NCBI GenBank assembly: GCA_025769875.1
Contig: JAGFNK010000014.1
Coordinates: forward strand, 186,001 to 250,000
DNA from: Russula earlei
Lineage: Eukaryota; Basidiomycota; Agaricomycetes; Russulales; Russulaceae
Length of the DNA stretch: 64,000 bases
Direction: 5' to 3'
In this document: piece by piece, positions 9,755-19,700 of the stretch
How positions within the stretch are numbered: the stretch's first letter is position 1
Layout of the letters: each line of letters starts with the position of its first letter
Program-made: the position numbers and the translations under genes
The notes under the pieces: model-generated
What the model was told of the DNA's origin: nothing
Database searches by the model: none
The model's input: the letters and a program-made list of their open reading frames with translations, nothing else

Positions 9755-10342
9755 TGTTAAGGCTCCAAAGTGCCTTAAATAAGTTCAATGGTCGCGTCTA
9801 TAAACGCGTCCTACCAATGCAGATATGCTTGAGTCAAGCAAGCAATACTCGTGGAGGGGAAGGAGTGTTAGATCCTTCTAGAGTATGACAACAAGATGAG
9901 AGGGGCTCTGCAGACGGGGTAGGAGTCAACTGTTTGGGATTGGCAAACTAAGTCGAGCTTAGGGCCCAACTGTTATGACTGGGGGCTTTATATAGCCTTA
10001 CAGGGATAAGGTTTGTACTACTGTAGTACTAGTCGGTGCTATAGAAGCAAAACATGGCTCATAGAAGCGAGGTTGCTTCTATGTAAACGATCTCGGTGCT
10101 GGAAGCATTAAGTGCTTCCCCAATCAAGGAATCGATGTACGTGGCGGTACAGGAACATCTGGGACAGAAGCAATGCTACTCATTGCTTCTTCAATACATC
10201 TTCTGAAAGATACGATCAACGCGCTCCGAATGTGATATCAAGGAACATAAACGGTCAAGATCTGACGCACGCATAATGCAAACGGTGCAGTCCATAGTTC
10301 AGGTGTTCCGGCATCTTCCGGACCCCAAACCACTCGGTAACA
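9755..10342 (-). repeat. Gypsy 3' LTR
   Basis: TGTTAAGG...CGGTAACA on the plus strand (TGTTA/TAACA inverted ends), 588 bp, preceded by GCAAG. Differs from 18638-19225 at six sites, five of them transitions. Confidence 0.95.
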
Positions 10343-10355
10343 TTACCCCTCCTTC
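10343..10355 (-). promoter_or_regulatory. Polypurine tract of the gypsy element
   Basis: On the minus strand GAAGGAGGGGTAA directly precedes the 3' LTR, the expected position and composition for plus-strand priming. Confidence 0.6.
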
Positions 10356-10383
10356 AGATTGGTGGTCCCACACACCAACGATT

Positions 10384-12183
10384 CTAAAATCGAGTGGTGG
10401 GGTTAATGCCATCATCATCAAGGGGGGGAGGTGATGTGGTGAAGGTGTATCGGCCTTCTTCTGCTGCCTCATAGGCAGCCAATGCTGAGGCCACTATTGC
10501 CTCTGACTCCTCAGCAGTGGCTGCAGGAGACATGATCTGTGGGAGTCTGTCAGAGTCCCTAGGTAACCTCCGGACTGGAGGTGTGTCTGAGCGAAGAGGA
10601 GTCGTAGTGAAAGGTTCTTGAAAGGTCCTGGACCCTTCTCCTTTCGCTACCTGCAAAATGCGTGGGTTAGCAGTGTCCTCCCTCTCCTGGTCGGACTTCC
10701 TCTTCCTGCTCGGGTGTGCCTGTTCCCATCCTCGGTGGAAAGGGCATGATCTGATTGGTGTATAGGAACGATGATAGGGAGGTACTAGGCAATGTGAGGC
10801 AGCGTCTGCTGCCAGTTGGTCGTGGCAATACTGGTGGGGCAGTGGACAATACTTGTTAAAATGTCCTACCTCGCCACAATACTTGCATCGGTTCCTTTTT
10901 CTCCTCCCTTCTATCATGTTCAGCTGCTGAGGCTCCGGAATGAAGTCAGCCGTTGCAGTAGACGCTTCCCCGCTGCTGCTATAGGAATGGTAATGGATAG
11001 AGCTTTGGGGGGAAGGGTTTGGTGACGCTTCCGATCCTGCTCCTCCTCGAAGGCGCATACCGGACATGGTTTGGAGGACGTTCATCTCCTCTTCTGAATA
11101 CCCTTGCACCGTCGTAGGTGTGGGGCTGGCTGGTACTGGTTCTGGGTCAGAGGTAGCATACCCCTGAGCGATGTCTGCCAAATGCAGCTGAGGGACGAAG
11201 ACGGGTAGAGGGGGAGTGGGCTGCCCAGCCCGATAGTTGGTGAGGAGTTCTTCAGCCCAGACACCTGGAGGGGTTTCTCCCTGGCTACAGCCTGCTTCAA
11301 TGAACTCCCAACATCGTGAGCGTACTTTGGCTGCCGCCATTCTCTCCTTGGCTTCAGCCCTGTCTCTCTCTACTCCTCGCTTCTCAGCTAGGTACTTGCT
11401 GAGCTTGTAGCGCAGCTGCTTCTCCTCTTCTTCAAGCACCTTATAGTTAGCTTCCAGCGTTTCTTGTAGGGTGTAGAGATGGTCCAAGCGGTAGAGTTCT
11501 GCCTGCAGCCCATAGTCGCCTAGCAGGTAGAGGGTCTGTCTCCAGCGCCCTTCGAACTGCCTCTCTGTGTTGAAGCAGTCTAAGTCATGTTCGTCTTGGC
11601 CATAGTTATAGAGGTTATAGCAAGGGGTGGCCTGGAGGATCTCGCCATAGTCTGCATGGCCTTCTCCATTCTTCCCCCTCACTCTCGGCTCTCCCAAGGC
11701 AACGTCATAGGCCACATACCTGGCCGGTTTGTTGCCCCAAGTCATGCCATCAGGGATGTCAATCCCTGTGTGGTGTCTGTCAGCGTCCCATCGTACCCAA
11801 GGCTCTCCAGGGTGGGCATCCTGGGCAAGAGTGCTGGTGGGGGACGTCACATCCCAATCCCCAGGCTGAACGTCGACTTGGTCAGCAGGGGGTCCAAATT
11901 CGAGAGGACGCATATCTGCTTCTCCTTCTCCAGTGTTATGTTCATCCATTCCTTGGAAGAAGGCAAGAAGGGAAGCATCGGGAGTGGTGATTTCAAGTGG
12001 CCCCTCTACACCAGAGAGGTCGGACTGGGGAACAATTTCATTAGTGGGAGTTTGGGACATTTGTGGGCGACAATATGGGAATGAGGAAGTAGAGGGCATC
12101 TTTTGCTGGACTTTTATAACCCGTATGGCCATGGGGTTCTTTCTGTGATATTCCTCTATTAGTCTAGACGCTTTGATGTTCTC
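10384..12183 (-). CDS. Extra ORF of the gypsy element: coiled coil plus zinc knuckle, after the chromodomain
   Basis: This frame is uninterrupted from just after a TAA at 12184-12186 to the stop at 10384. From its first Met it encodes 582 residues. It starts in sequence resembling the end of a chromodomain (IKASRLIEEYHRKNP), so it is probably fused to pol once a single extra A near 12186 is discounted. Features by residue from the Met: acidic/polar N-terminal half; a likely coiled coil at about 207-270 (LEANYKVLEEEEKQLRYKL); a Ser/Pro-rich linker; a CCHC zinc knuckle with C416, C419, H424, C429 (CKYCGEVGHFNKYC); a further Cys/His cluster to about 465; a basic RKRK patch near 476; an acidic tail. 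The function is unknown. A second nucleic-acid-binding, gag-like protein placed 3' of pol is the obvious guess. It is not an env-like protein, as no TM or signal is seen. Confidence 0.75.
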   Translation of the reverse strand, partial: ENIKASRLIEEYHRKNPMAIRVIKVQQKMPSTSSFPYCRPQMSQTPTNEIVPQSDLSGVEGPLEITTPDASLLAFFQGMDEHNTGEGEADMRPLEFGPPADQVDVQPGDWDVTSPTSTLAQDAHPGEPWVRWDADRHHTGIDIPDGMTWGNKPARYVAYDVALGEPRVRGKNGEGHADYGEILQATPCYNLYNYGQDEHDLDCFNTERQFEGRWRQTLYLLGDYGLQAELYRLDHLYTLQETLEANYKVLEEEEKQLRYKLSKYLAEKRGVERDRAEAKERMAAAKVRSRCWEFIEAGCSQGETPPGVWAEELLTNYRAGQPTPPLPVFVPQLHLADIAQGYATSDPEPVPASPTPTTVQGYSEEEMNVLQTMSGMRLRGGAGSEASPNPSPQSSIHYHSYSSSGEASTATADFIPEPQQLNMIEGRRKRNRCKYCGEVGHFNKYCPLPHQYCHDQLAADAASHCLVPPYHRSYTPIRSCPFHRGWEQAHPSRKRKSDQEREDTANPRILQVAKGEGSRTFQEPFTTTPLRSDTPPVRRLPRDSDRLPQIMSPAATAEESEAIVASALAAYEAAEEGRYTFTTSPPPLDDDGINPTTRF

Positions 12184-13556
12184 TTACTGGCTCCCAAGAA
12201 TCATGGGCTTCGGAGTACCCTTCCCACCGGACTTGATACTCCAGCTGTTTCCTCCTTCCAGTTCGTCTTGAACCTAAAATCGTTGCTACTTCATATTCCT
12301 CTTCTCCTTCCACCAATTCTGCTTCTGGATTGGTGTAGTTGGTCCCATGCTCCTCGGTTTCCTTGTAAGGTGTCAATAAGGAGGCATGAAACGCGTTATG
12401 GATCCTCCAGCGGCTAGGGAGATCCAATCTGTATGTCACCGGGCTAACCACCTCCATGATTTTAAAGGGCCCATATCGTTTTGGGCGTAGTTTCACTGTA
12501 GGATGTGTCATTTTTAGGTTGGTGCTGTCGAGCCATACCCTTTCTCCTTTCTGATAAGGTTGGAAACTACTTCTTCGCTTCCACATTAGGGAAGCGATCT
12601 TCATCGCTTCTTGTGCCTGTGATCTCGCTTCCTGGATCCGGACTTTCCAATTGTCTATTCTTGGTATCTTGCTTTCCCGATTTGGTTGGTGTGCTTTGGG
12701 CGTAAAACCCATCCATAAGAAGAAAGGGGATTGTCTGGTTGTCTCTGAAACGTTAGAATTCATCGTGTATTGCACCAGAGGCAGCCAATCCACCCAGTCG
12801 TCTTGTTGGTGGTTGCAAAAGATTCTTAGCGATGTTTCCATCGTCTGATTCGTTCTTTCTGATTGTCCATCTGTCTGAGGATGGTAGGCAGTGCTGATAT
12901 TCTGTTTGATATGCAGCTGGTCGCAAAGTTCCCTAATGAACTTTGGAACTTATTAGTTTATCTCGATCGGATATGATCTTGCTTGGTACTCCCACAAATG
13001 GGAATATTCTGTCCTTATAGAGCTGTGCTAGCTCTTCTGCGTCCATTTCTTCTTTGCAAGGAAGCAAGATGACGCCTTTAGTACAATCGTGGTCAGTGAC
13101 AGTCAATATACTGTCATATCCTTTCGACTTCGGCAATTTGACCACAAAGTCCATGCTGACAGTCGAGAAGGGAGTAGCCCCTTCTTCTGGTGGAATGGGA
13201 TACAAGGGAGGTCGATTCGGATGAGTGTTTGACTTGTTACTTTGGCAAATTGCGCATCCTTCCACATATCGATCGACAAAGCGTCTTAGGGTGGGCCACC
13301 AGTAGTATCACATCATTCCCAGTAATGTTTTAGCTTTTCCTGGGTGTCCTGCTGTGGGACTGTCATGATACTGTTCCAGTAAGGTCCTGTGGGTTCCTTC
13401 GTCGCCTGTAATTACCAAGGCTTCATTCTTCCACCATAAGTTATGTCGCTTCTCCAGTCGGTGTCTCTGTACCCAATCAAGTAACTTTAATTGGTGTCTT
13501 TCTTCCCCTTGTTGGTTCTTTATCCGTTCTTCCAATGCAGTAGTGTGCATTACTCA
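12164..13556 (-). pseudogene. Gypsy integrase and chromodomain
   Basis: Minus-strand segments in order: a zinc-binding HHCC-type region (HRTLLEQYHDSPTAGHPGKA, then EGCAICQSNK); the DDE core with VSMDFVVKLPKS, SDRDKL and the third acidic block beginning NISTAYHPQTDGQSERTNQT; a C-terminal GPFKIMEVVSPVTYRLDLP domain; then a chromodomain (EYEVATILGSRR, YQVRWEGYSEAHDSWEPV). Stops TGA at 13554-13556 and 13308-13310, plus a one-base frameshift near 12935, break the frame. A last one-base gain near 12186 shifts the reading out of the end of the chromodomain. The chromodomain places the element among chromoviruses, which target particular chromatin marks on integration (known for the group). Confidence 0.9.
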
Positions 13557-14513
13557 AATAAAAAGATGGTCAGGTAGCGCGACCACTTCTTCTTTATCCC
13601 CTTGTCCATCGTCAAGGTCAGGTCTCCTTGACAGGGCATCTGCTTTATTCCTTGCCCCTGCCTGATGTTTCAATTCTAAGTCGAAGTCTGCCAAGAAGGT
13701 AATGTATCTTGCCACTCGACCATTTATTCGCTGAGGGTGTCGGTAATGCAACAGGTTCGCATGGTCTGTATAAACCACCACCTTATGCTTTTCTCCCATG
13801 AGTAGGTGTCGCCAGTGTTTCAAGGCTCGCACCATGGCTAAGAACTCTTTGTCCCATATGTCGTAGTTCTTCTCTGCTTGTTTCAAGGCTGCTGAGAAGT
13901 AGCCTATTGGCCTCCTCTTCCCTTGTTCGTCCTTCTGGAATAATACTGCTCCAATGGCATAATTGGACGCGTCTACTTCCAGTTCAAAGGGTCGCTCCTC
14001 ATCAGGATGGAGCAGGACAGGGTCAGAAGATACTATCTGGATGAGTCATTCCAAAGCATCTTTGCATTCTTGGGTCCATTCAAATGGCACCCCTTTCTTT
14101 GTCAAGGCAATGATGGGTCGAGCAATCTGACTGAATCCTCGAATGAAAGCCCTATTGTAACTGAGGACTCCCATGACTTTGCGCACTTCGTGTACGTCCT
14201 TGATTTCCCGAGGCCAGTCCGTGATTCCTCGGACTTTGGAGGCCTCAATCTTCATCTTCCCTTCGTCTATGTCCCATCCTAGCATGGTTAATTTTCGCAC
14301 CATGAACTGGCACTTCTGGGGTTTCAGGAAGTATGACTTCTTCTGCATCAGTGTGAGTAGTTCGTTGACACATTGCTCATGGATTTCTAATTGTTCAGGA
14401 CTGTCCCCTGTGGCAATTCCAAAGTCATCCAGATAGTTGACCGTGTATTCTGCCCATCGGTCCAGCCAGTCACCGAAATCTCTTCTCATCAGCCTAGTAA
14501 AGAAGGCTGGTGC
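13557..14513 (-). pseudogene. Gypsy reverse transcriptase C-terminal half and RNase H
   Basis: Begins after the solo-LTR insertion with AFFTRLMRRDF, carries the catalytic VNYLDDF motif, the thumb region (FLKPQKCQF, LGWDI, VMGVLSYNRAF), then the RNase H-like domain: ELEVDASNYAIGAVLFQ, RRPIGYFSAALK, YDIWDKEFLAMVRALKHW, YTDHANLLHY and KHQAGARNKADALSRRPD. A TGA at 14046-14048 interrupts the join between thumb and RNase H. Duplicated target bases GGTGC mark the right end at 14509-14513. Confidence 0.9.
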
Positions 14514-15341
14514 TGTTACGAACCAAGGCCAGACCCTGACCGTAGACGGTCCTATTTCACTCAAGAGAGACCTCTCTCATTTTGCATTACCAACTCCCTT
14601 CCGTTTTCTGGGCTATTCCCCCTGCAGTGCAAGATATCGCTATTGCAAAGGCACTATAACTCGACCAGACACCCGTTTCCTAATCGGGTAATCATCGCGT
14701 GGCAGCCACATGGCCACCCAGCCACCAAGGACCCGAAACAGCGGCACAAACTCTTAGGAGCTGTTGCATAAATCATCTGACGTCATCCAGGCTCCAATGA
14801 CATCATAACTGACTGAGCGACTCCACAGTGACCTCATAGGCTCACTAAGCACTCCACAGTGACATCATAATGATGTCATCGCTCCACAATGATCAGTAAT
14901 GCGCTCAGTAAGCCTGAAACTTGACACAAGCAAGTTTATGCCTCTGTAGTCCTATTGGACGGTACCAAAGAGTCTAGAATAGTCCCAAGTCTTTGTAATC
15001 GACCCTGTACACTGTATATAAGCCCCAATGAAGCATGGCAGTCGTCAGACTGTCCATTTGTGATACTCTCCTCTTCCTGGGTACTCCCCTGCGACCGCTC
15101 AGTTTAAAGACTCCTCTCGTCCCCAAGGTACTCCTCTACGACCGCCTTGTTTAAAGTCCCTCGCTGCACTGGCTTCTAACCTTCGCCTCTGCCTCCAGTT
15201 ACACGTACCAGTCCCCATCTGGTACATCTTAGTCATTTGGCTCGTCCTCTTGTTCAACGCCGCCTACGCCGCGTACCATCTGTTCCGACCCTTGCCCACC
15301 TGCTCCTGAGTCCACACGGATCAGCAGTACGTGTCTTGACA
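14514..15341. mobile_element. Solo LTR inside the gypsy reverse transcriptase
   Basis: TGTTACGAACC...GTCTTGACA, 828 bp, flanked by GGTGC at 14509-14513 and 15342-15346. It separates FGLKNAP from AFFTRLM of RT. It contains CTGTATATAAGCCCC (TATA region) and CAGACTGTCCATTTG, shared with the LTR family at 23654 and 30856, so it is a relative of that family. No internal coding region, hence a solo LTR left by recombination. Confidence 0.9.
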
Positions 15342-16420
15342 GGTGCGTTCTTGAGCCCAAAATACATGACGTTGGGCAGGTAGGTTCCATATGGCGTCTT
15401 GAAGGCTGCCTTCCAGCGATCTCCTTCTGCCAGTCGCACATTATTGTATCCCCATTGTATGTCGAATTTGGAGAAGACCTTTTTCCCTCGGAGTCTTTCC
15501 ACCTCTCGTTCCAGATGTGGTAAAGGTTCATTGTCTCGTCTAGTCCACTGATTTAGTCGTCGATAGTCTACAATGATCCTCTTCTCCTTGCTGTCCTTCT
15601 TGCCAATGAAGAACACCGGAGATGTGTAGCTGGATGGACCTGGAGTGATGTATCGCTTCTCTACTTCATCAGCTAGGAATTTCTTGAGGTATTCTCGCTC
15701 ATCTCGTGTAAGGGGGTACACTTTGCAGTTTAGTTCCTTTGGTGCGTCAGGTAACAGCTCTATCTGCATGTCTGGTTCCCTTGGTGGTGGGAATCTCTGG
15801 GACTTCTCTTCTGAGAAGACATCGGCAAAGCGGTGGAATTGCTTTGGAACATTGGCAAGGGGATCCTCTCCTTCCTGTGGTTTAATCGACTGCTGGGCCC
15901 ACTTCTGAGCAATAGTCGTCTTTTGTAGGTAAATGGCTTCCCCTTTCTTCAATTGTCGGTTTTCATCTCTTGCTTGCTTTTGGAGTTTTGCGACGTAGAG
16001 ATCCAGGTACTTGTATTGAGCAGTCTCAATCTGTACCGTTCCTTCCATCAGCTGTCCTTTCTTCCAGTTGATGGTGGGGTTGAATTCATATAGGAAGGGA
16101 TATCCCAGGATGACCCGATCCGTTCCTAAATCTGTGAGATAGAACCTTTGCAAGCTCTCCTTCTCCTTGTATCGGACACGAAGCCAGCAGTAATGGGTGA
16201 GTTCCCCCTGCTTATTCTGGGTTCCGTCGACGTTTCGTACTACCATGGGTTCATGTAGTTCTTGTTTCCCAATCTTCAGTCTTTTCCAAGCTGAGTGATT
16301 GATGAAGTTCTCTGTTGCTCCACTGTCCAGTAGAGCAGATTCCTCGGCCGTTGTGTGTGCAGTGACGAAAGTGAACGGAATATTCATAGCATTCAGTCTT
16401 CTAATGTACACTTGCAACAC
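15342..16420 (-). pseudogene. Gypsy protease and reverse transcriptase N-terminal half
   Basis: The protease active site LLDSGATENFI opens the segment, and TDLGTDRVILGYPFLYEFNP closes the protease. A linker follows, then RT fingers and palm: KVYPLTRDEREYLKKFL, SPVFFIGKKDSKEKRIIVDY, KFDIQWGYNNVRLAEGD and AAFKTPYGTYLPNVMYFGL, ending at NAP where the solo LTR is inserted. Residues beyond that in the open frame derive from the LTR. Gag lies 39 bp upstream in another frame, so pol expression would need frameshifting or reinitiation. Confidence 0.92.
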
Positions 16421-16458
16421 ACTATTCTTCCTAAGCCAGGCCGTCGACTTGGGTGTTC

Positions 16459-18351
16459 CTAAAAACCCTGTTCCATCAGTTCTTCCAACAAGTCCTCCTT
16501 TTGTTTGGTGGACATCTTCTTTATGGATGCCGAGGAGGAGCTCTTGTTATAGGTAGGAGGAGGAGATGTAGATCGCCCTGAGACAGTGCTTTCATTTCCA
16601 CTATCCCCTGAGTCGTCCTCCTTCTCTGTTTCCAGAGCTCGAGCTTTCCCTTTGTCCCTTGGGTTACTTGATTTCTTCTTGACTCTGTCCTTGTCTGGAC
16701 AGTTCCGACTGATATGTCCTGCCTTTTTGCAGATGAAGCATTTCCCTTCTGCTAGCAGTTTCTTCTTTTCCTCTGTCAGAGGAGGACGTCGCTTGGTCCT
16801 TGCTACATCAGTGGATACTGAGTCCATTTCCATTGCATTTGGATCTCTTTGGTTTCGCCTTTTCCCAACCTGTAGGGATTTCATGCGATTTTCCCTGGTG
16901 GTCAATGATCCACCTCCAGATCCAATATTGGCTTTCATGAGCTGGTCTCTGGCCTGTTCTTCCCTGGCAGCATTGATCCATGCTCGTAGATCATTGATGG
17001 CAGGTATATCTCTGACTGGTCGATTGTAGATTCGTCGCACCAGCCAGGTGATTAGTCCAGCCTTGTAGGCTTCTACTGCTCCTGGTGAATTCTGGTCCCA
17101 TCCTGCTTTACTGAGCAGAACAAGGAACTTGCTGGTATAGTCATCCAGCGATGCTGCTTTAGACATGGACAATTGTTGTAGCTCCATGAAAGCGTCTTCA
17201 GGCTCTGTGGTGTCTTTGAATTCTCTGAAGAAGTCATCCACAAATTCGGTCCAAAAGAGCATGTCAGTTGGATCTAGCTGCACTGGTGCATAGGGAGACG
17301 GCGGGTCCCCATTTCTTTTTGCTTCTACCAGGTTCGTTTGATTGACCACCCATTCATGCACTTTCTCTCCTTTGATGTAGGTGAGAGCTAGGGCTACTTG
17401 TTTCATTGGAATAGTCATGGTCGGGTTGTCGCTGTTGAGCAGATTCCATAGATTGAAATCCTGGACAAAGTACTTCGTCTTTTTCCTGTCTCCTTTGAAG
17501 ACTTCAGGAGGGTCTCCTTTTAGAGATCCGTTGCCCCCATGGGGGCCTGGTGCCGGCTGAGGTGCCAGATTCGCCCCTGGTCCTACAGGAGGTGCTGCTG
17601 GTGGTCCCCCTGCTGGAGGGCCTCCTCCAGGTGGGCCTCCTCCTGGTACTGGTGGACCTCCGGGTCCGAAGGGGACTCCTCCACCTCCAGGTGGTCCTCC
17701 TGCTCCAGGTGGACCTCCTCCAGGGTTTACTACGATGGTGGGCCCTGCTCTTCCACCTGCTGTCTGGGTGGCAATGGTGGCTGTCTGCGTTGCTGCAATG
17801 GTAGCCATTTCGACTGATTCTTCTGGCTCTTCAACGATTGTTGGTTCAATGGGCGAGACGTGTACTGTCTGCTCTAGTCTTTCAGCTAGCTCCAATACTT
17901 CTGGTGCTTCTGCTTTCTGATCTGTAGTCAGAGGGTCCGACTGTTCTGTTTCTCCACTTGATGACTTTTGTATCAATGGAGCTGGGTCGTCTACTACTGG
18001 GTTTCTGGGTTCCCAATGAGTAGTATAAGGATCTGTCCTGGTTCCTAAACCTAGGACTTTATATTCGTCGATGTCTTCGTCCTCTCCTGCGTAGGGACGT
18101 CCTTTGTGGTAATCAACAAAGTACCACTGATCGTTGATGTATTCACAAGGAAGGTAGCTTCCTTTGTATCGGACCTCGTATCTATTAGGCCCTTCCTGGT
18201 CTGCCCAACACCAGATGGTAGTTCCTTTGATTCCTGAGGGTAGATCATCCCTCTCTCTAGCTTTGAACCAACCAAATTTGGTTCCTTGCTTTGATTTCTG
18301 GTTGAACTTTACGCGTATGCTATGTTCTCCTTCGATTTCCAGTTTGTCCAC
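16459..18351 (-). CDS. Gypsy gag
   Basis: About 630 residues. Order: an unusual aromatic-rich N-terminal domain (GWFKARERDDL, WADQEGPNRYEVRYKG); an acidic linker; a long Gly/Pro-rich stretch (residues about 210-275) made of GGPP units; the retroviral-type capsid-like domain (FVDDFFREFKD, MELQQLSM, SLDDYTSKFLVLLSKAGW); a basic region; and a CCHC knuckle (CFICKKAGHISRNC). The frame has no ATG at its upstream end (it starts at a GTG). It is in frame with a leader ORF beyond two stops (18394-18396 and nearby), so the true N-terminus may be longer. Confidence 0.85.
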   Translation of the reverse strand: MDKLEIEGEHSIRVKFNQKSKQGTKFGWFKARERDDLPSGIKGTTIWCWADQEGPNRYEVRYKGSYLPCEYINDQWYFVDYHKGRPYAGEDEDIDEYKVLGLGTRTDPYTTHWEPRNPVVDDPAPLIQKSSSGETEQSDPLTTDQKAEAPEVLELAERLEQTVHVSPIEPTIVEEPEESVEMATIAATQTATIATQTAGGRAGPTIVVNPGGGPPGAGGPPGGGGVPFGPGGPPVPGGGPPGGGPPAGGPPAAPPVGPGANLAPQPAPGPHGGNGSLKGDPPEVFKGDRKKTKYFVQDFNLWNLLNSDNPTMTIPMKQVALALTYIKGEKVHEWVVNQTNLVEAKRNGDPPSPYAPVQLDPTDMLFWTEFVDDFFREFKDTTEPEDAFMELQQLSMSKAASLDDYTSKFLVLLSKAGWDQNSPGAVEAYKAGLITWLVRRIYNRPVRDIPAINDLRAWINAAREEQARDQLMKANIGSGGGSLTTRENRMKSLQVGKRRNQRDPNAMEMDSVSTDVARTKRRPPLTEEKKKLLAEGKCFICKKAGHISRNCPDKDRVKKKSSNPRDKGKARALETEKEDDSGDSGNESTVSGRSTSPPPTYNKSSSSASIKKMSTKQKEDLLEELMEQGF

Positions 18352-18393
18352 TCGCCACTGCCTTTCCTAGGGAGTCGGGACTTGTCTGCCCTC

Positions 18394-18633
18394 TTACCAC
18401 TGTCTATGCCAATGACAGTAGGGGTCTTTACAGAAGTATGCGTGTGTCCAACCGTGCTGCTCATCGAGAGTCACGTAGTACACCTTCTTCTTGTCGTGGA
18501 GAGGTCTGTATAGATTCTCCCCCTTGACTACTTCAGCGTAGGTTGCTGACCGTATGATGACTAGATCCTAGTCTTTAGGCTTCCTGCCTTTTCCTGGTTC
18601 GCTTTCACAGCGATGTCTGTGATAGAAGCTCAA
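18394..18633 (-). pseudogene. Leader frame of the gypsy element with Cys/His residues
   Basis: Between the 5' LTR and gag a coding-like frame reads YHRHRCESEPGKGRKPKD, a TAG at 18568-18570, then DLVIIRSATYAEVVKGENLY, and ends with HAYFCKDPYCHWHRQW before a TAA. It is in the same frame as gag. A TGG-to-TAG change would explain the internal stop. The C/H pattern near its end suggests a small metal-binding module, perhaps the original N-terminus of gag. No family recognised. Confidence 0.4.
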
Positions 18634-18637
18634 CTTA

Positions 18638-19225
18638 TGTTAAGGCTCCAAAGTGCCTTAAATAAGTTCAATGGTCGCGTCTATAAACGCGTCCTACCAA
18701 TGCAGATATGCTTGAGTCAAGCAAGCAATACTCGTGGAGGGGAAGGAGTGTTAGATCCTTCTAGAGTATGACAACAAGATGAGAGGGGCTCTGCAGACGT
18801 GGTAGGAGTCAACTGTTTGGGATTGGCAAACTAAGTCGAGCTTAGGGCTCAACTGTTACGACTGGGGGCTTTATATAGCCTTACAGGGATAAGGTTTGTA
18901 CTACTGTAGTACTAGTCGGTGCTATAGAAGCAAAACATGGCTCATAGAAGCGAGGTTGCTTCTATGTAAACGATCTCGGTGCTGGAAGCATTAAGTGCTT
19001 CCCCAATCAAGGAATCGACGTACGTGGCGGTACAGGAACATCTGGGACAGAAGCAATGCTACTCATTGCTTCTTCAATACATCTTCTGAAAGATACGATC
19101 AACGCGCTCCGAATGTAATATCAAGGAACATAAACGGTCAAGATCTGACGCACGCATAATGCAAACGGTGCAGTCCATAGTTCAGGTGTTCCGGCATCTT
19201 CTGGACCCCAAACCACTCGGTAACA
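18638..19225 (-). repeat. Gypsy 5' LTR
   Basis: 588 bp, same ends as 9755-10342, followed by the target duplication GCAAG at 19226-19230. No TGG-type tRNA primer site is visible in the bases on its inner side (minus strand TAAGTTGAGCTTC), so the primer is uncertain. Confidence 0.95.
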
Positions 19226-19230
19226 GCAAG

Positions 19231-19680
19231 GAGAAATCCGATCACAGCCATGGTCCTGGACACTCACATATTGCGGACGTTGCCACACTCCCACTCCTGA
19301 CCATTACCACTGTCACCCATCTGGGTCCCTCAGGGATCCAACAACATACCTATCCCAACTGCAATTGACCCTTGCAAACGCACTCACAGCCCTTACAAGG
19401 CCTTAAACAAAGCGCTTGATCTTGCTGATGATCTTGGGGTAACTCCCACTATACAGACAGTCAAGACCCTCAAGCAGCAGATCTCGACTCAATCCGCTGC
19501 CTTGTCAAGTCCAGTCAAATTACTATTGCCTGTCCGTCCCTGAGCCTATGGACCAGGATGAAAGCGACTTCATGCAAACAAATACATCAGATGGATTTGA
19601 CATATATGACGGTATCCCAGAAGGTGCTGCCACCCCTGAGCATGCTCTGACTCCATCAGATGAACTGCTTGATTAGGGCA
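19231..19680 (+). pseudogene. Copia gag C-terminal remnant
   Basis: Continues the frame interrupted at 9754: a Lys/His/Ser-rich segment (KEKSDHSHGPGHSHIADV), then degraded sequence with segments such as YKALNKALDLADDLGV and TVKTLKQQISTQ in shifting frames. No intact zinc knuckle can be read. Confidence 0.5.
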
Positions 19681-19700
19681 GCAACCCCAAAGATAACAAA

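Larger units (their letters stand above)
9755..19225 (-). mobile_element. Ty3/gypsy chromodomain retrotransposon with an extra 3' ORF
   Basis: Two 588-bp LTRs (9755-10342 and 18638-19225) frame the element, and the target duplication GCAAG is at 9750-9754 and 19226-19230. The minus-strand order is: leader frame with Cys/His residues, gag with zinc knuckle, protease (LLDSGATENF), reverse transcriptase (VNYLDDF), RNase H, integrase with zinc-binding region, chromodomain, then a long extra ORF with a second zinc knuckle. RT is split by a solo LTR. The LTRs differ at six positions (about 1 percent), so the insertion is recent relative to the copia host. Several stops and two frameshifts make this copy defective. 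Confidence 0.95.

Noticed and set aside
9755..9888. C-terminal 44 residues of the copia gag open frame
   Set aside because: Encoded by the gypsy LTR, not by gag.
15229..15531. Extension of gypsy pol beyond NAP in the open frame
   Set aside because: Those residues are encoded by the inserted solo LTR, as the GGTGC duplication and resumption at AFFTRLM show.
17539..17817. Trp/Ser/Cys-rich plus-strand frames
   Set aside because: Antisense of the Gly/Pro-rich stretch of the gypsy gag.
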